Source: JANYCG01 sp031365665 (GTDB lineage: Bacteria > Pseudomonadota > Gammaproteobacteria > Burkholderiales > Burkholderiaceae_C). Taken from it: 21,385 bases of DNA. The position numbers and the translations under genes were made by a program. A model generated the notes under the pieces. It was not told where the DNA came from and searched no databases. It saw nothing but the letters and a program-made list of their open reading frames with translations. Shown in pieces: positions 1 through 5,951 of this stretch (its first letter is position 1; every line of letters starts with the position of its first letter). The stretch lies in assembly GCA_031365665.1 (NCBI GenBank), contig JANLYO010000127.1:1-21385 (forward strand), given 5' to 3'.

Positions 1-319
1 GCAACTGGAAGCTCTGGAACACAAAGCCGACCTGGCGGGCGCGCAGGGCGGCGCGTTCGTCTTCATCGATGCTGAAGAGGTCTTGCCCGGCCAGCTTGAC
101 GGTGCCGCGCGTGGGTGTGTCCAGCCCGGCGACGATGGACAGCAGCGTGCTTTTGCCTGAACCCGAAGCACCGACAATAGCGGCGGTTTCTCGTCGCGCG
201 AGTGAAAAATCGATATCACGCAAAATGTCGAGCGTGCCGGTGGAATCGACAACCGACTTGAACACGTGGTCAACCGAAATGATGGGGTCTGCATTGAGCA
301 GTGGTGTATTTTCAGACAT
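1..319 (-). CDS. ybbA: ABC transporter ATP-binding protein, YbbA/LolD type (3' end cut off by the window edge)
   Basis: The first 106 residues of an ABC ATPase are present. The Walker A motif GASGSGKST lies at residues 50-58 and the Q-loop FQSFQ at about 101-105. The signature, Walker B and H-loop lie beyond the left edge. Subfamily is judged from the short N-terminus, the motif style and the divergent tesA neighbour: in E. coli ybbA also sits back to back with tesA. The family powers MacB/LolCE-like membrane partners that move lipids or lipoproteins out of the inner membrane; a permease gene is expected just outside the window. The ATG is preceded by a weak AAAGAAAA purine run. It shares the tetranucleotide CATG with the proposed tesA start, so no intergenic DNA separates the two genes. 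LolD or another MacB-type ATPase cannot be excluded. Confidence 0.85.
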   Translation of the reverse strand, partial: MSENTPLLNADPIISVDHVFKSVVDSTGTLDILRDIDFSLARRETAAIVGASGSGKSTLLSIVAGLDTPTRGTVKLAGQDLFSIDEDERAALRARQVGFVFQSFQL

Positions 320-971
320 GGGATTTTCTTTGTACCGACGACACTTTATCGCAGCCGCCTCGCTTTGCACTTTAGATGCAGCCGTTTGGGCAGAGGACAA
401 GGCCCCCAAAACCATCCTGGTGCTGGGGGATTCGCTCAGCGCCGAATACGGGCTGGCGCGCGGCACCGGCTGGGTCGCCCTGCTTGAAAAACGCCTCGCC
501 CTCGAAAAAATCAGCGCCAAAGTGGTGAACGCCAGCATCAGCGGCGACACCACCTCGGGCGGCGCGGCGCGTCTGGCACCGCTTTTGAAGCAATACAAAC
601 CCTCGCATCTCGTGATTGAACTGGGCGGCAACGATGCCCTGCGCGGACTGCCACTGAACATGACTGAAAACAACCTTATGCTCATGACGCAGGCGGCGCA
701 AAAGCTGGGCGCTAAAGTACTGCTCGTCGGCATGCAGGTGCCACCCAATTACGGGGCGGATTACGGCCAGCGCTTTGCAGGCACCTTTGCTGCCGTGGCC
801 AAAAAGCAAAAGACCGGCCTAGTGCCGTTTTTGCGCAAAGACGTGGCCGACGGGCCAGATGCCGGCAAATTGACTGATAAAATGTTGCAGGCCGACCGCA
901 TCCACCCGAAGGCCGAGGCGCATCCGATCATGTTGGCCAACGTGTGGCCTGAACTCAAAAAGCTGTTCTGA
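318..971 (+). CDS. tesA: Arylesterase / multifunctional lysophospholipase-thioesterase I, SGNH hydrolase
   Basis: A 217-residue GDSL/SGNH hydrolase. Block I GDSLS puts the catalytic Ser at residue 39, block III GGND is at 103-106, and block V DRIH supplies Asp193 and His196. An N-terminal signal peptide is likely (about residues 1-25, ending AVWA). It carries an RR pair at 7-8 followed by HFIAAA, loosely like a Tat motif, and an Asp at 20 inside the hydrophobic stretch, which is unusual. A periplasmic esterase acting on acyl thioesters, lysophospholipids or aryl esters is the family role. The chosen ATG gives the full signal peptide. The open frame extends upstream to about position 69, but that part is antisense to ybbA. 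No clear Shine-Dalgarno is seen, and a TTG at 330 is an alternative start. The stop abuts the mnmH ATG, so the two genes are probably cotranscribed. Confidence 0.9.
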   Translation: MGFSLYRRHFIAAASLCTLDAAVWAEDKAPKTILVLGDSLSAEYGLARGTGWVALLEKRLALEKISAKVVNASISGDTTSGGAARLAPLLKQYKPSHLVIELGGNDALRGLPLNMTENNLMLMTQAAQKLGAKVLLVGMQVPPNYGADYGQRFAGTFAAVAKKQKTGLVPFLRKDVADGPDAGKLTDKMLQADRIHPKAEAHPIMLANVWPELKKLF

Positions 972-2030
972 ATGGGCTTGGCCACGATTCCCGCTGCCGA
1001 GGCCCTGCACCGTCTGGCGGAGTTTGACACCCTCATCGACGCCCGCAGCGAAGGCGAATTCGCCGAAGACCACCTGCCCGGCGCGGTGAACTGGCCGACA
1101 TTGAATGACGCCGAGCGCATTCTGGTCGGTACCACCTACAAACAGGTCAACGCTTTCGAAGCCAAAAAGCGCGGCGCAGCGATAGCTGCCCGCAATATAT
1201 CAGCGCACATCGAGCGCGAGGTGATCGACAAACCCAAAGACTGGAAGCCGCTCACCTACTGCTGGCGCGGGGGCAAACGCAGCGGCTCACTCTCGCTGAT
1301 CCTCGACCAAATCGGCTTTCGGGTCACGCTGGTGGAAGGCGGGTACAAGGCGTTTCGCGCGGCACTGGTGGACGATATTCCGCGTCTGGCGGCGATGTTT
1401 GACTGGCAAGTGATTTGCGGCACCACAGGCTCAGGCAAAACCCGATTGTTGCAGGCGCTGGCCGCACAGGGCGCGCAGGTGCTGGATCTGGAAGCGCTGG
1501 CGAACCACCGGAGCTCAGTGCTGGGCGCGATTCCGGGGCTGGCGCAGCCTTCGCAAAAGCGCTTTGACACCCTCGTGTGGGATGCGCTTCGGGGTTTTGA
1601 CGCGTCAAAACCCGTCTACGTGGAGAGCGAGAGCAAAAAGGTCGGCAACGTGGCGGTGCCTGCCGCGCTGATCGAGGCGGTGCGCCAAAGCCGTTGCTGG
1701 AACTTGATCCTGCCCGACGCCAGCCGCGTGGCGTTGTTGATGGAAGAGTACGGGTTCTTTGTGAAAGACACCGCGCATTTCAATGACCGGCTGGGTGCCT
1801 TGGCTGAAATTCGCGGCAAAACGCAGGTGGCCGCTTGGCAGGCGCAGGTGTCAAGCGGCCAGATCGCGCCGGTGGTGCAGGCGCTTTTAACGCTTCACTA
1901 CGACCCGGTGTATTTGCAGTCGATGCGGCGCAATTTCAAGCAGTTTGAAGGAGCGGTGGACATTTCGCCCGCCGACCACTCGACAACAACTTTCAGCGCG
2001 CTGGCTCAAAAAATGTTGACGCAGGCCTGA
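972..2030 (+). CDS. mnmH: tRNA 2-selenouridine synthase (rhodanese + P-loop)
   Basis: A 352-residue MnmH/SelU (YbbB) protein. The N-terminal rhodanese domain (about residues 10-130) carries the active cysteine in the loop CWRGGKRSGS (Cys97, the same number as in E. coli). A P-loop domain follows with Walker A GTTGSGKT at 150-157. The family replaces sulfur of 2-thiouridine at the tRNA wobble position with selenium from selenophosphate, through a geranylated intermediate. Its ATG directly follows the tesA TGA with no gap, so translation is probably coupled. Selenophosphate synthetase (selD) is not in this window; if it is absent from the genome, the product may stop at geranyl-thiouridine. A 7-bp inverted repeat begins in the stop codon region. 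Confidence 0.95.
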   Translation: MGLATIPAAEALHRLAEFDTLIDARSEGEFAEDHLPGAVNWPTLNDAERILVGTTYKQVNAFEAKKRGAAIAARNISAHIEREVIDKPKDWKPLTYCWRGGKRSGSLSLILDQIGFRVTLVEGGYKAFRAALVDDIPRLAAMFDWQVICGTTGSGKTRLLQALAAQGAQVLDLEALANHRSSVLGAIPGLAQPSQKRFDTLVWDALRGFDASKPVYVESESKKVGNVAVPAALIEAVRQSRCWNLILPDASRVALLMEEYGFFVKDTAHFNDRLGALAEIRGKTQVAAWQAQVSSGQIAPVVQALLTLHYDPVYLQSMRRNFKQFEGAVDISPADHSTTTFSALAQKMLTQA

Positions 2031-2054
2031 AGGCCCTGGTCGCTCGTTTCAGGC
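2025..2054. terminator. Inverted repeat between convergent mnmH and the lysine-rich gene; possible bidirectional terminator
   Basis: GCCTGAA at 2025-2031 pairs with TTCAGGC at 2048-2054 around a 16-nt loop. The left arm contains the mnmH TGA stop. The hairpin fills the 30-bp gap between two convergent genes, which is where a shared terminator would sit. There is no T-run on either side, so it is not a classical intrinsic terminator. Confidence 0.35.
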
Positions 2055-2060
2055 TGAGAC

Positions 2061-2252
2061 TTAAGGTGTGCCGCTGGGCGTGGGGGACACGGGGGTGTCC
2101 GAGCTATCGCTTGTATCTGGCTCATCTGGCGCGTCATCAGCACCGCCCTCACCCGCTTTGCGACCAGCCTTGGCTTTGAGTTTTTCCTCTTTCTTCTTCT
2201 TTTTCGCCAGTTCTTTCTGACGTTTTTCGTAGCCGTAATTAGGTGTTGCCAA
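2061..2252 (-). CDS. Small lysine-rich hypothetical protein with acidic tail
   Basis: A 63-residue protein of unknown function. After MATPNYGYEKRQ comes a run of Lys/Glu (AKKKKKEEKLKAKAGRK), then an Asp/Ser/Pro/Thr-rich tail (DDAPDEPDTSDSSD and beyond). The N-half is strongly basic and the C-half acidic. There is no signal peptide, membrane segment or cysteine, and it is probably disordered. The start is TTG: the in-frame upstream codons are TGA-AAG-CAC-CCT-TTG, so no other start fits after the stop, and no Met codon lies downstream. GAAAG about 7 nt upstream is a weak ribosome site. From memory, short proteins opening with this YGYEKRQKE pattern occur across Burkholderiales, which supports a real gene. 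A nucleic-acid-binding role would be only a guess from charge. Confidence 0.7.
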   Translation of the reverse strand: MATPNYGYEKRQKELAKKKKKEEKLKAKAGRKAGEGGADDAPDEPDTSDSSDTPVSPTPSGTP

Positions 2253-2371
2253 AGGGTGCTTTCACTGAAATAGAACTAAGTGTTGAGGCCACTTTACCAG
2301 TTTGGACGGATGCTTTGGCGAAATGGCGCAATTTTGCACAATCTTCTTTTCGCACCACATCCCTCCGGCCC

Positions 2372-3610
2372 TCACAGCGCCGCCAGCGCCTGGGCCAAAT
2401 CAGCCTTCAAATCCGCCACATCCTCCAGCCCGACCGAAAACCGCACGATACGGCCTGGGGCGATGTGCGCCGGCCAGGCCGGGCGAATCGCCGCCAGGTT
2501 GTACGGCACGACCAGGCTTTCTGGACCACCCCAGCTATAGCCCAGGCCAAAAAACTGCAATGCGTCACAAAACGCGTCTACCTGGGCCTGTGAATACGCA
2601 GGTTTGAAAATCACGCTGAGCAGACCCGCCGCGGTGCCGGGGCCAGGCATAAGATCCTCCGCGCCCGTCGGCGCACACAGCGTGCGCCAATCCGCATGGC
2701 CGGGCGACGCGGGCAAGGCCGGATGCAGCACCTGTGCAAACTCGGGGCGGGCCTGGCACCACGCTGCCAGCTCGCGCGCGGCCGCATCGTGGGCAGCGTA
2801 GCGCAGGGCGATGCTGGACAAAGAACGCAACACCAGCTCCACGTCGTTCATGCCGACGTTCCAGCCAAAACGCATGTGGTTGTCTTTGAGCTTAAGTGCC
2901 AGGGCATCGTCGCGGGTGATGCAACTGCCCATCAGCACATCGCCACCGCCGCTGGGGTATTTGGTCAACGCATGCACGGTCACATCCACGCCCAATGGCT
3001 CGGCACCCGCCAGTGTGCGTGCGGGCGTGAGGTCAAAAGGCTTGAACGCCAGGCCCGCGCCCCAGGTGTTGTCCAGCACAGAAACCACGCCCCGCGCCCG
3101 GCAAATGCGCACCTGCTCCACAAGATTGGGAAACTCCAGCGTGATCGAACCGGCAGCTTCCAGCCACACGAGTTTCGTTTTGCTGCTGATTTTGGCGGCC
3201 AGATCGGCCGGGTCCATGCTGTCGTACAACTGGTAGCTGACACCAAAGGTTGTGAGCTCGCCATCGGCCAGGGCTTTGTTGGGGCTGTAGGCGTTGTCCG
3301 GGATCAGCACCTCGTCGCCGGTTTTCAACAGCGCGAACGAGACATTGGCGATCGCCGCCAGCCCGCTAGGCAGCAAGATGCAGTGTTTGCCGCCTTCGAG
3401 CGTACACATTTTTTCTTCGAGCAGGTAACTCGTGGGTGTGCCGTGCAGGCCGTAGGTGTAGCCGGTCTTGTTCTTCCATTCCATGCTGCGCATGGCCGCC
3501 ACGTTGGGAAAAAGCACCGTGGATGCTTTGAAGACACCGGCCTGCGGCGAGCTAAATCCCTCAGGCGGTTTGTAGGGATGGTGGATGAGTTTGGTGCTTG
3601 GCTTGGTCAT
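2372..3610 (-). CDS. metC: Cys/Met-metabolism PLP enzyme, probable cystathionine beta-lyase
   Basis: A 412-residue fold-type I PLP enzyme of the trans-sulfuration family. The PLP-binding lysine is Lys217 in HALTKYPSGGGDVLMG. Other family marks are YGLHGTPT (about 53-60), LLPSGLAA (79-86) and VLDNTWGAG (178-186). The expected activity is cleavage of cystathionine to homocysteine, pyruvate and ammonia in methionine synthesis. One oddity is that many family members have G-H-S-D after TKY, where this protein has G-G-G-D, so a related lyase or aminotransferase-like specificity is possible. The ATG at 3610 has no strong Shine-Dalgarno. The leader immediately upstream is the structured repeat array at 3624-3865, which would be transcribed with the gene if it is read through from the phosphoribosyltransferase. 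Confidence 0.82.
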   Translation of the reverse strand: MTKPSTKLIHHPYKPPEGFSSPQAGVFKASTVLFPNVAAMRSMEWKNKTGYTYGLHGTPTSYLLEEKMCTLEGGKHCILLPSGLAAIANVSFALLKTGDEVLIPDNAYSPNKALADGELTTFGVSYQLYDSMDPADLAAKISSKTKLVWLEAAGSITLEFPNLVEQVRICRARGVVSVLDNTWGAGLAFKPFDLTPARTLAGAEPLGVDVTVHALTKYPSGGGDVLMGSCITRDDALALKLKDNHMRFGWNVGMNDVELVLRSLSSIALRYAAHDAAARELAAWCQARPEFAQVLHPALPASPGHADWRTLCAPTGAEDLMPGPGTAAGLLSVIFKPAYSQAQVDAFCDALQFFGLGYSWGGPESLVVPYNLAAIRPAWPAHIAPGRIVRFSVGLEDVADLKADLAQALAAL

Positions 3611-3623
3611 GGGAAAAGTGCAA

Positions 3624-3865
3624 TTTTGCGCCGGGCGGCTTCAAGCAAAACCAGGCCCTTCGGCAGGCAGCAACCCGCGCAGCGGTGCGTCGCGGGGGTC
3701 ACGCAAATTTCCGACGGGCCGCTCCCGAGGAAATTTAGCCCCCTCGGGGGGCAGCGACCCGCGCAGCGGTGGAGCGTGGGGGCCGGTTTTTGCGCCGGGC
3801 CGCCCCAAGCAAAAATGCGCCCCCTCGGGGGGCAGCGACCCGCGCAGCGGTGGAGCGTGGGGGCC
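3624..3865. repeat. Three-unit GC-rich structured repeat array
   Basis: Each of the three units is a hairpin module followed by a 47-bp GC-rich module. The 47-mers are at 3654-3700, 3738-3784 and 3819-3865. The last two are identical; the first matches at 37 of 47 positions. Both perfect copies begin with GCCCCC-TCG-GGGGGC and end with GTGGGGGCC, so the leading C-run can pair locally or with the tail. The preceding hairpins have arms TTTTGC/GCAAAA (3624-3629, 3645-3650), AAATTTCC/GGAAATTT (3705-3712, 3729-3736) and TTTTTGC/GCAAAAA (3787-3793, 3809-3815), around related CGGGC-rich centres. The array fills the 259-bp gap between two minus-strand genes. An open frame across it on the minus strand is repetitive and not believable as a protein. 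Similar GC-rich intergenic repeats are, from memory, common in Comamonadaceae. Confidence 0.88.
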
Positions 3866-3882
3866 AAATTCAAACGCTCCAC
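3850..3882 (-). terminator. Hairpin spanning the stop codon of the phosphoribosyltransferase gene
   Basis: GTGGAGCGT (3850-3858, in the last repeat unit) is the exact reverse complement of ACGCTCCAC (3874-3882, the final sense codons of the gene). In the mRNA this gives a 9-bp stem with a 15-nt loop holding the TGA stop. No T-run follows, so it may protect the 3' end or attenuate rather than terminate. Confidence 0.4.
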
Positions 3883-4394
3883 TTTTGAATCAGTTGCTCA
3901 GGCCGCATCGCGTCGTAGCCTTCAAAAGGCTGGTGGATCCAGGGGTTGGTCGGCAAAAATTCGACCGAATAGTCAGGCGTGAAGGTGGACAGGGCTTTGG
4001 TCCAAATCACGGCGCTGCGCATCTCGGTGATGGGGGAGTAATTGTTTTTCAGCAGGTCAATCACTGCTTTCAGGGTATGGCCGGAGTCCGCCAGATCGTC
4101 CACGAGCAGCACTTTACCGGCGATTTCGCCCTTTGGGGTGGTGATGTAACGCGCGATGTCCAGGTTGCCCTGCGTCATGCCGGCGTCGGCGCGGTAGGAA
4201 CTGGTGGACATGATGGCAAGCGGTTTGTCAAACACGCGCGAGAGGATGTCGCCGGGGCGCATGCCCCCGCGTGCCAGGCACAGGATGGTGTCGAATTTCC
4301 AGCCCGACTGGTGCACCTTGATGGCCAGCTTTTCGATCAGGTTGTGGTATTCGTCGTAACTGACGTACAAGTGCTTACCGTCTTCTGTCAACAT
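3870..4394 (-). CDS. Purine-type phosphoribosyltransferase (hypoxanthine/xanthine-guanine PRTase family)
   Basis: A 174-residue type I phosphoribosyltransferase. The PRPP-binding loop is VLLVDDLADSGHTL at residues 95-108, with the paired acidic residues followed by D-S-G-x-T. LARGGMRPGDIL (40-51) is the usual first loop. The family transfers phosphoribose from PRPP to a purine base (salvage). Position just downstream of purA fits purine metabolism, but substrate choice among hypoxanthine, guanine and xanthine cannot be read from sequence. The ATG at 4394 is fixed by AGGAG at 4402-4406 with 7-nt spacing; a nearer ATG is out of frame. A TATAGT at 4420-4425 on the minus strand could be a -10 element, although no good -35 is seen. 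The last codons pair with the adjacent repeat. Confidence 0.88.
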   Translation of the reverse strand: MLTEDGKHLYVSYDEYHNLIEKLAIKVHQSGWKFDTILCLARGGMRPGDILSRVFDKPLAIMSTSSYRADAGMTQGNLDIARYITTPKGEIAGKVLLVDDLADSGHTLKAVIDLLKNNYSPITEMRSAVIWTKALSTFTPDYSVEFLPTNPWIHQPFEGYDAMRPEQLIQKWSV

Positions 4395-4401
4395 CCATAT
4401 G

Positions 4402-4406
4402 CTCCT
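4402..4406 (-). promoter_or_regulatory. Ribosome binding site of the phosphoribosyltransferase gene
   Basis: AGGAG on the minus strand, 7 nt before the ATG at 4394. It decides between two closely spaced ATGs. It is one of the few strong Shine-Dalgarno sites in the window. Confidence 0.8.
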
Positions 4407-4481
4407 GAATTTATAGCTTACTATATTTGAATGGCATGACCCGCAGCCCTATTCAATCACAAACACCTGTTTCAACACACC

Positions 4482-5855
4482 TCAGGCCCGCACCAGATAC
4501 GGGTGGCGCATCATGATGGTGTGGTCGCGGTCGGGGCTGGTGGAGATGACGTCAATCGGCACGCCGGTCACCTGCTCGATGCGTTGCAGATACAGCTTGG
4601 CGGCCACCGGCAACCGGGCGTATTCGGTGACGCCCACAGTGCTTTGGCTCCAGCCTTCCATCACCTCGTAAATCGGCGTGCAGCGCTCGATATCGTCCGC
4701 GCCCATAGGCAGAATGTCGATGGTTTCACCGTCCATCTCGTAGCCTGTGCACAGCAGCAGCTCGCTGATGCCGTCCAGCACGTCAAGTTTGGTGATGCAC
4801 AAGCCTGTGAGGCCATTGACCTGCGCTGAGCGTTTGAGCAGGGCTGCGTCAAACCAGCCGCAGCGCCGTGAACGCCCGGTGGTGACGCCTTTTTCGGCAC
4901 CCACAGTGCTCATGTGGTAGCCGGGAGTGCCAGGGGTTTCCCAGTCCAGTTCAGTCGGGAAGGGCCCGCCGCCCACGCGGGTGCAATAGGCCTTGGTGAT
5001 GCCCAGGACGTAGTGCAACATGCCTGGCCCTACGCCTGCGCCTGCCGACGCGTTGCCCGCCACGCAGTTGCTGGAGGTTACATACGGGTAGGTGCCGTGG
5101 TCGACGTCCAACAGCGTGCCTTGCGCGCCTTCAAACAAGAGGTTGTCGCCGCGCAGATGCGCTTCGTTCAACTCCCGCGAGACGTCGGCCATCATCGGTT
5201 TGAGCAACTCGGCGTGTTTCATCGCTTCGTCATACACCGGCTGAAACAACACCTGGCCATCTTTCAGGTAGGGCTTGAGTGCGTCGCCAAATTCAAACTT
5301 GGCGGAGTGCAAATAGGTGCCCAGCACATGGTTGTGCAGATCCAGCAAATCGCGCAGTTTGGCTTCGAAACGTTGGGGGTGTTTGAGGTCTTGCACGCGC
5401 AGCGCGCGCCGGGCGATTTTGTCTTCATACGCCGGGCCAATCCCGCGCCCGGTGGTGCCGATTTTGGCGCTGCCGCCCTTCTCGCGGGCCGCCTCGCGGG
5501 CCACGTCCAGCGCGGCGTGGAAGGGCAATATCAAAGGGCAGGCCTCGGAAATTCGCAGGCGCGAGCGCACCTCCACGCCGACGTTTTCGAGTCCTGCGAT
5601 TTCTTCAAACAACTTTGAGGCTGACAGCACCACGCCGTTGCCGATGTAACACTTAACCCCCGCTCGCATGATGCCACTGGGGATCAGGTGCAGCGCCGTC
5701 TTGACGCCGTTGATCACCAGCGTGTGCCCAGCGTTATGGCCGCCCTGGAAACGCACCACGCCCTGCGCGCTTTCGGTGAGCCAATCGACCAGCTTGCCTT
5801 TGCCCTCGTCGCCCCACTGGGTGCCCACGACGACGACGTTTCTACCCTTGCTCAT
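4482..5855 (-). CDS. purA: Adenylosuccinate synthetase
   Basis: A 457-residue PurA. It joins IMP and aspartate using GTP to form adenylosuccinate, the first committed step to AMP. The P-loop QWGDEGKGK is at residues 13-21, with catalytic Asp16 and His44 in GGHNAGHT (E. coli Asp13 and His41). The GTGRGIGPAYEDK block and the C-terminal STSPDRDHTI block are also present. The start ATG is preceded by GAGAG. It sits within three 13-bp tandem repeats, each containing CATGA on the minus strand; a 9-codon leader frame ends on this start codon. It lies 96 nt downstream of hisZ and 87 nt upstream of the phosphoribosyltransferase gene, on the same strand. Confidence 0.98.
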   Translation of the reverse strand: MSKGRNVVVVGTQWGDEGKGKLVDWLTESAQGVVRFQGGHNAGHTLVINGVKTALHLIPSGIMRAGVKCYIGNGVVLSASKLFEEIAGLENVGVEVRSRLRISEACPLILPFHAALDVAREAAREKGGSAKIGTTGRGIGPAYEDKIARRALRVQDLKHPQRFEAKLRDLLDLHNHVLGTYLHSAKFEFGDALKPYLKDGQVLFQPVYDEAMKHAELLKPMMADVSRELNEAHLRGDNLLFEGAQGTLLDVDHGTYPYVTSSNCVAGNASAGAGVGPGMLHYVLGITKAYCTRVGGGPFPTELDWETPGTPGYHMSTVGAEKGVTTGRSRRCGWFDAALLKRSAQVNGLTGLCITKLDVLDGISELLLCTGYEMDGETIDILPMGADDIERCTPIYEVMEGWSQSTVGVTEYARLPVAAKLYLQRIEQVTGVPIDVISTSPDRDHTIMMRHPYLVRA

Positions 5856-5890
5856 GCTCGGCTCTCATGTTGGACTGTCATGCTGGACCT
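5852..5890 (-). repeat. Three 13-bp tandem repeats at the purA start, with a possible 9-codon leader ORF
   Basis: Imperfect units start at 5852, 5865 and 5878 with an exact 13-bp period; each begins TCATG on the plus strand. On the minus strand this places ATGs at 5881, 5868 and 5855, one in each frame; the last is purA. The ATG at 5881 has AAAGG about 6 nt upstream and encodes MTVQHESRA. Its TGA (5854-5852) overlaps the purA ATG as ATGA, a classic coupling arrangement. The ATG at 5868 runs 8 codons into purA and stops at TAG. Expression of either leader is not shown by sequence alone. Confidence 0.6.
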
Positions 5891-5951
5891 TTATCAAGAG
5901 TTCTTCAAGATTTCTGAAAAATGGCGTTGTTTGAAGCTTGGCCAGGCGGCA

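Noticed and set aside
3624..3865. CRISPR-like array
   Set aside because: Only three units, the repeat is longer than CRISPR repeats, the intervening parts are related hairpins, not unique spacers, and no cas genes are present.
3607..3882. Minus-strand frame with repeated THRCAG and TLHRCAGRCPPRG peptides across the repeat array
   Set aside because: The peptide repeats are just the 47-bp DNA repeat translated; GC-rich repeats stay open by chance, and there is no ribosome site or homology.
2696..3982. Long plus-strand open frame antisense to the metC-like gene
   Set aside because: A shadow of high-GC coding on the other strand, running through the repeat array; low-complexity Gln/His/Gly composition and no domain.
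4412..4425. TATAG-CTTA-CTATA as a third copy of the dispersed hairpin repeat
   Set aside because: Only the short AT hairpin is similar; the GTGGCCTAG module is missing, so it is better read as part of a possible promoter.
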